NCBI GenBank assembly: GCA_964533785.1
Contig: CAZHNG010000360.1
Coordinates: 1 to 6,695 of the forward strand
DNA from: JANQRV01 sp964533785
Lineage (GTDB): Bacteria > Bacteroidota > Bacteroidia > Chitinophagales > Saprospiraceae
Length of the DNA stretch: 6,695 nt
Reading direction: 5' to 3'
The position numbers and the translations under genes were made by a program. The notes under the pieces were generated by a model that searched no databases, was not told the DNA's origin, and saw only the letters and a list, made by a program, of their open reading frames with translations. Positions 6,003-6,695 of this stretch are shown here, piece by piece. Each line of letters starts with the position of its first letter. Within the stretch, counting starts at the first letter, position 1.

Positions 6003-6695
6003 ATGAGCACGGGAGTAGCTAATCAATATCCTCAATTTGTACAAGGCCAGGTTCTTACTCATCAAGATTTAAATGATTTGATGGGGTACTTGGTTGATCA
6101 AGATCGTTTTACCAGAAAATACCTTATTGGAACGGGGATTGTAACGGGGCTCATCCCTGCCTGGGATGAATCCAAAAAGGAGTTAACAATTACCAAGGGA
6201 TTGGGAATAAGCTCGGAAGGTGTAATTGTTAACCTTGAGGAAGATATTCTATTCAATAGTTACGAAGAGGTAACCGGATCAGATAAGGATAAAATTCTTG
6301 AGGAAAATGACCTGGATAGTAATGGGATTTTGTACAAATTAATTTTTGAAGAGAATCCTAATGAAAATACACCTAAGCCGAAAAAAATAGACAATGACTT
6401 TTTAAAGAATCCTATTTTGGTTATTGTCAATCTTGAAAAAAATCAATCAGTTAATAAGATTTGTAAGTTTGATTTTGAATTTGATACCAGGTCAAAACAA
6501 TTTGAATTTATTACTGAGGTATATGTGTATGATTTACAGTTAGCTACTAATCTAAGGACCATTTCCAGTAAACAAGAGCTTCCCGAAAAATCAACTGAAA
6601 TTCCTGACCTCAGTTTGTATCGTTTTGGTTTTATGTCCCCTGAAATTCCGGGAACTATTCCACCGGATGAGAAAGAAGTAAATAAAACCGGAATT
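6003..6695 (+). CDS. Phage-tail/eCIS-associated protein with N-terminal GQVLT-GL module (3' end outside window)
   Basis: A new frame opens at the ATG at 6003, 23 bases after the preceding stop, and remains open for 231 codons to the right edge. The N-terminus reads 'FVQGQVLTHQDLNDLMGYL' (12-30), 'DQDRFTRKYLIGTGIVTGL' (32-50), a short strand pair with 'ELTITKG' (60-66), and 'LGISSEGVIVNL' (67-78). This F-x2-GQ-x-LT-x2-DLN / GxGIVxGL / ITxGxGxxSxG pattern is one I associate with contractile-tail gene clusters of Bacteroidota and, in related form, actinobacterial eCIS clusters. There it usually heads a protein of otherwise variable sequence. In many relatives the residue before GL is Cys; here it is Thr48. 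Residues 80-231 are strand-rich, with 'NDFLKNPILVIVNLEKNQ' and 'EFITEVYVYDLQLATNLRTI', and I recognise no domain there. The short spacing and shared strand argue for co-transcription. It may be a baseplate-peripheral or fibre-anchoring protein; the exact role is unknown. Confidence 0.75.
   Translation, partial: MSTGVANQYPQFVQGQVLTHQDLNDLMGYLVDQDRFTRKYLIGTGIVTGLIPAWDESKKELTITKGLGISSEGVIVNLEEDILFNSYEEVTGSDKDKILEENDLDSNGILYKLIFEENPNENTPKPKKIDNDFLKNPILVIVNLEKNQSVNKICKFDFEFDTRSKQFEFITEVYVYDLQLATNLRTISSKQELPEKSTEIPDLSLYRFGFMSPEIPGTIPPDEKEVNKTGI

Overview
The window looks like a slice of a contractile injection system (phage-tail-like) structural operon from a Bacteroidota bacterium. The DNA is AT-rich. 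Genes start without clear Shine-Dalgarno sequences, and the proteins carry sequence signatures I associate with Bacteroidota extracellular contractile injection systems (eCIS: Afp/PVC/AlgoCIS/MAC-like). No genus can be named from this sequence alone.

Layout: all three genes are on the + strand. (1) Positions 2-400 are the last 132 codons of a baseplate J / T4 gp6-like (Afp11-type) wedge protein whose start lies outside the window. (2) A 68-base gap (401-468) holds one clean GC-rich hairpin. (3) Positions 469-5979 encode a single uninterrupted 1836-residue protein. Its N-terminus has the baseplate signature around 'TDHNVHDPGITILE', and its C-terminus has a conserved 'DPYSCWVTVVVPFWPSRF' block. 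By order and signature it is best read as a second baseplate component (Afp12/gp7-like position). (4) After 23 bases, a third gene starts at 6003 and runs off the right edge. Its N-terminus has the 'GQVLT..DLN / LIGTGIVTGL / GISSEG' module common in phage-tail and eCIS accessory proteins.

The most notable observation is inside the large protein. Between about residues 543 and 1656 it contains a long series of highly diverged repeat modules of roughly 40-60 residues. They can be recognised by one spacing rule, S-x3-[aromatic]-x5-[A/V/C]-x3-[F/L]. A second class is interleaved with a [A/V]-x-[H/A/Y]-x3-[Y/F] core, often with a Cys at the junction. The modules resemble the beta-beta-alpha YegP/DUF1508 fold at motif level. 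The baseplate protein therefore appears to be a conserved N-terminal and C-terminal frame with a large repeat array between them.

Working model: the first two proteins would form wedge units of the baseplate that joins the spike/tube to the contractile sheath. The third would be a further baseplate-associated or tail-fibre-type component. All are expected to be made in the cytoplasm; the two visible N-termini lack signal peptides and membrane segments. Effectors, sheath, tube, ATPase and fibre genes are not in this window, so the subtype (released eCIS, membrane-anchored, or T6SS subtype iii) cannot be decided here.
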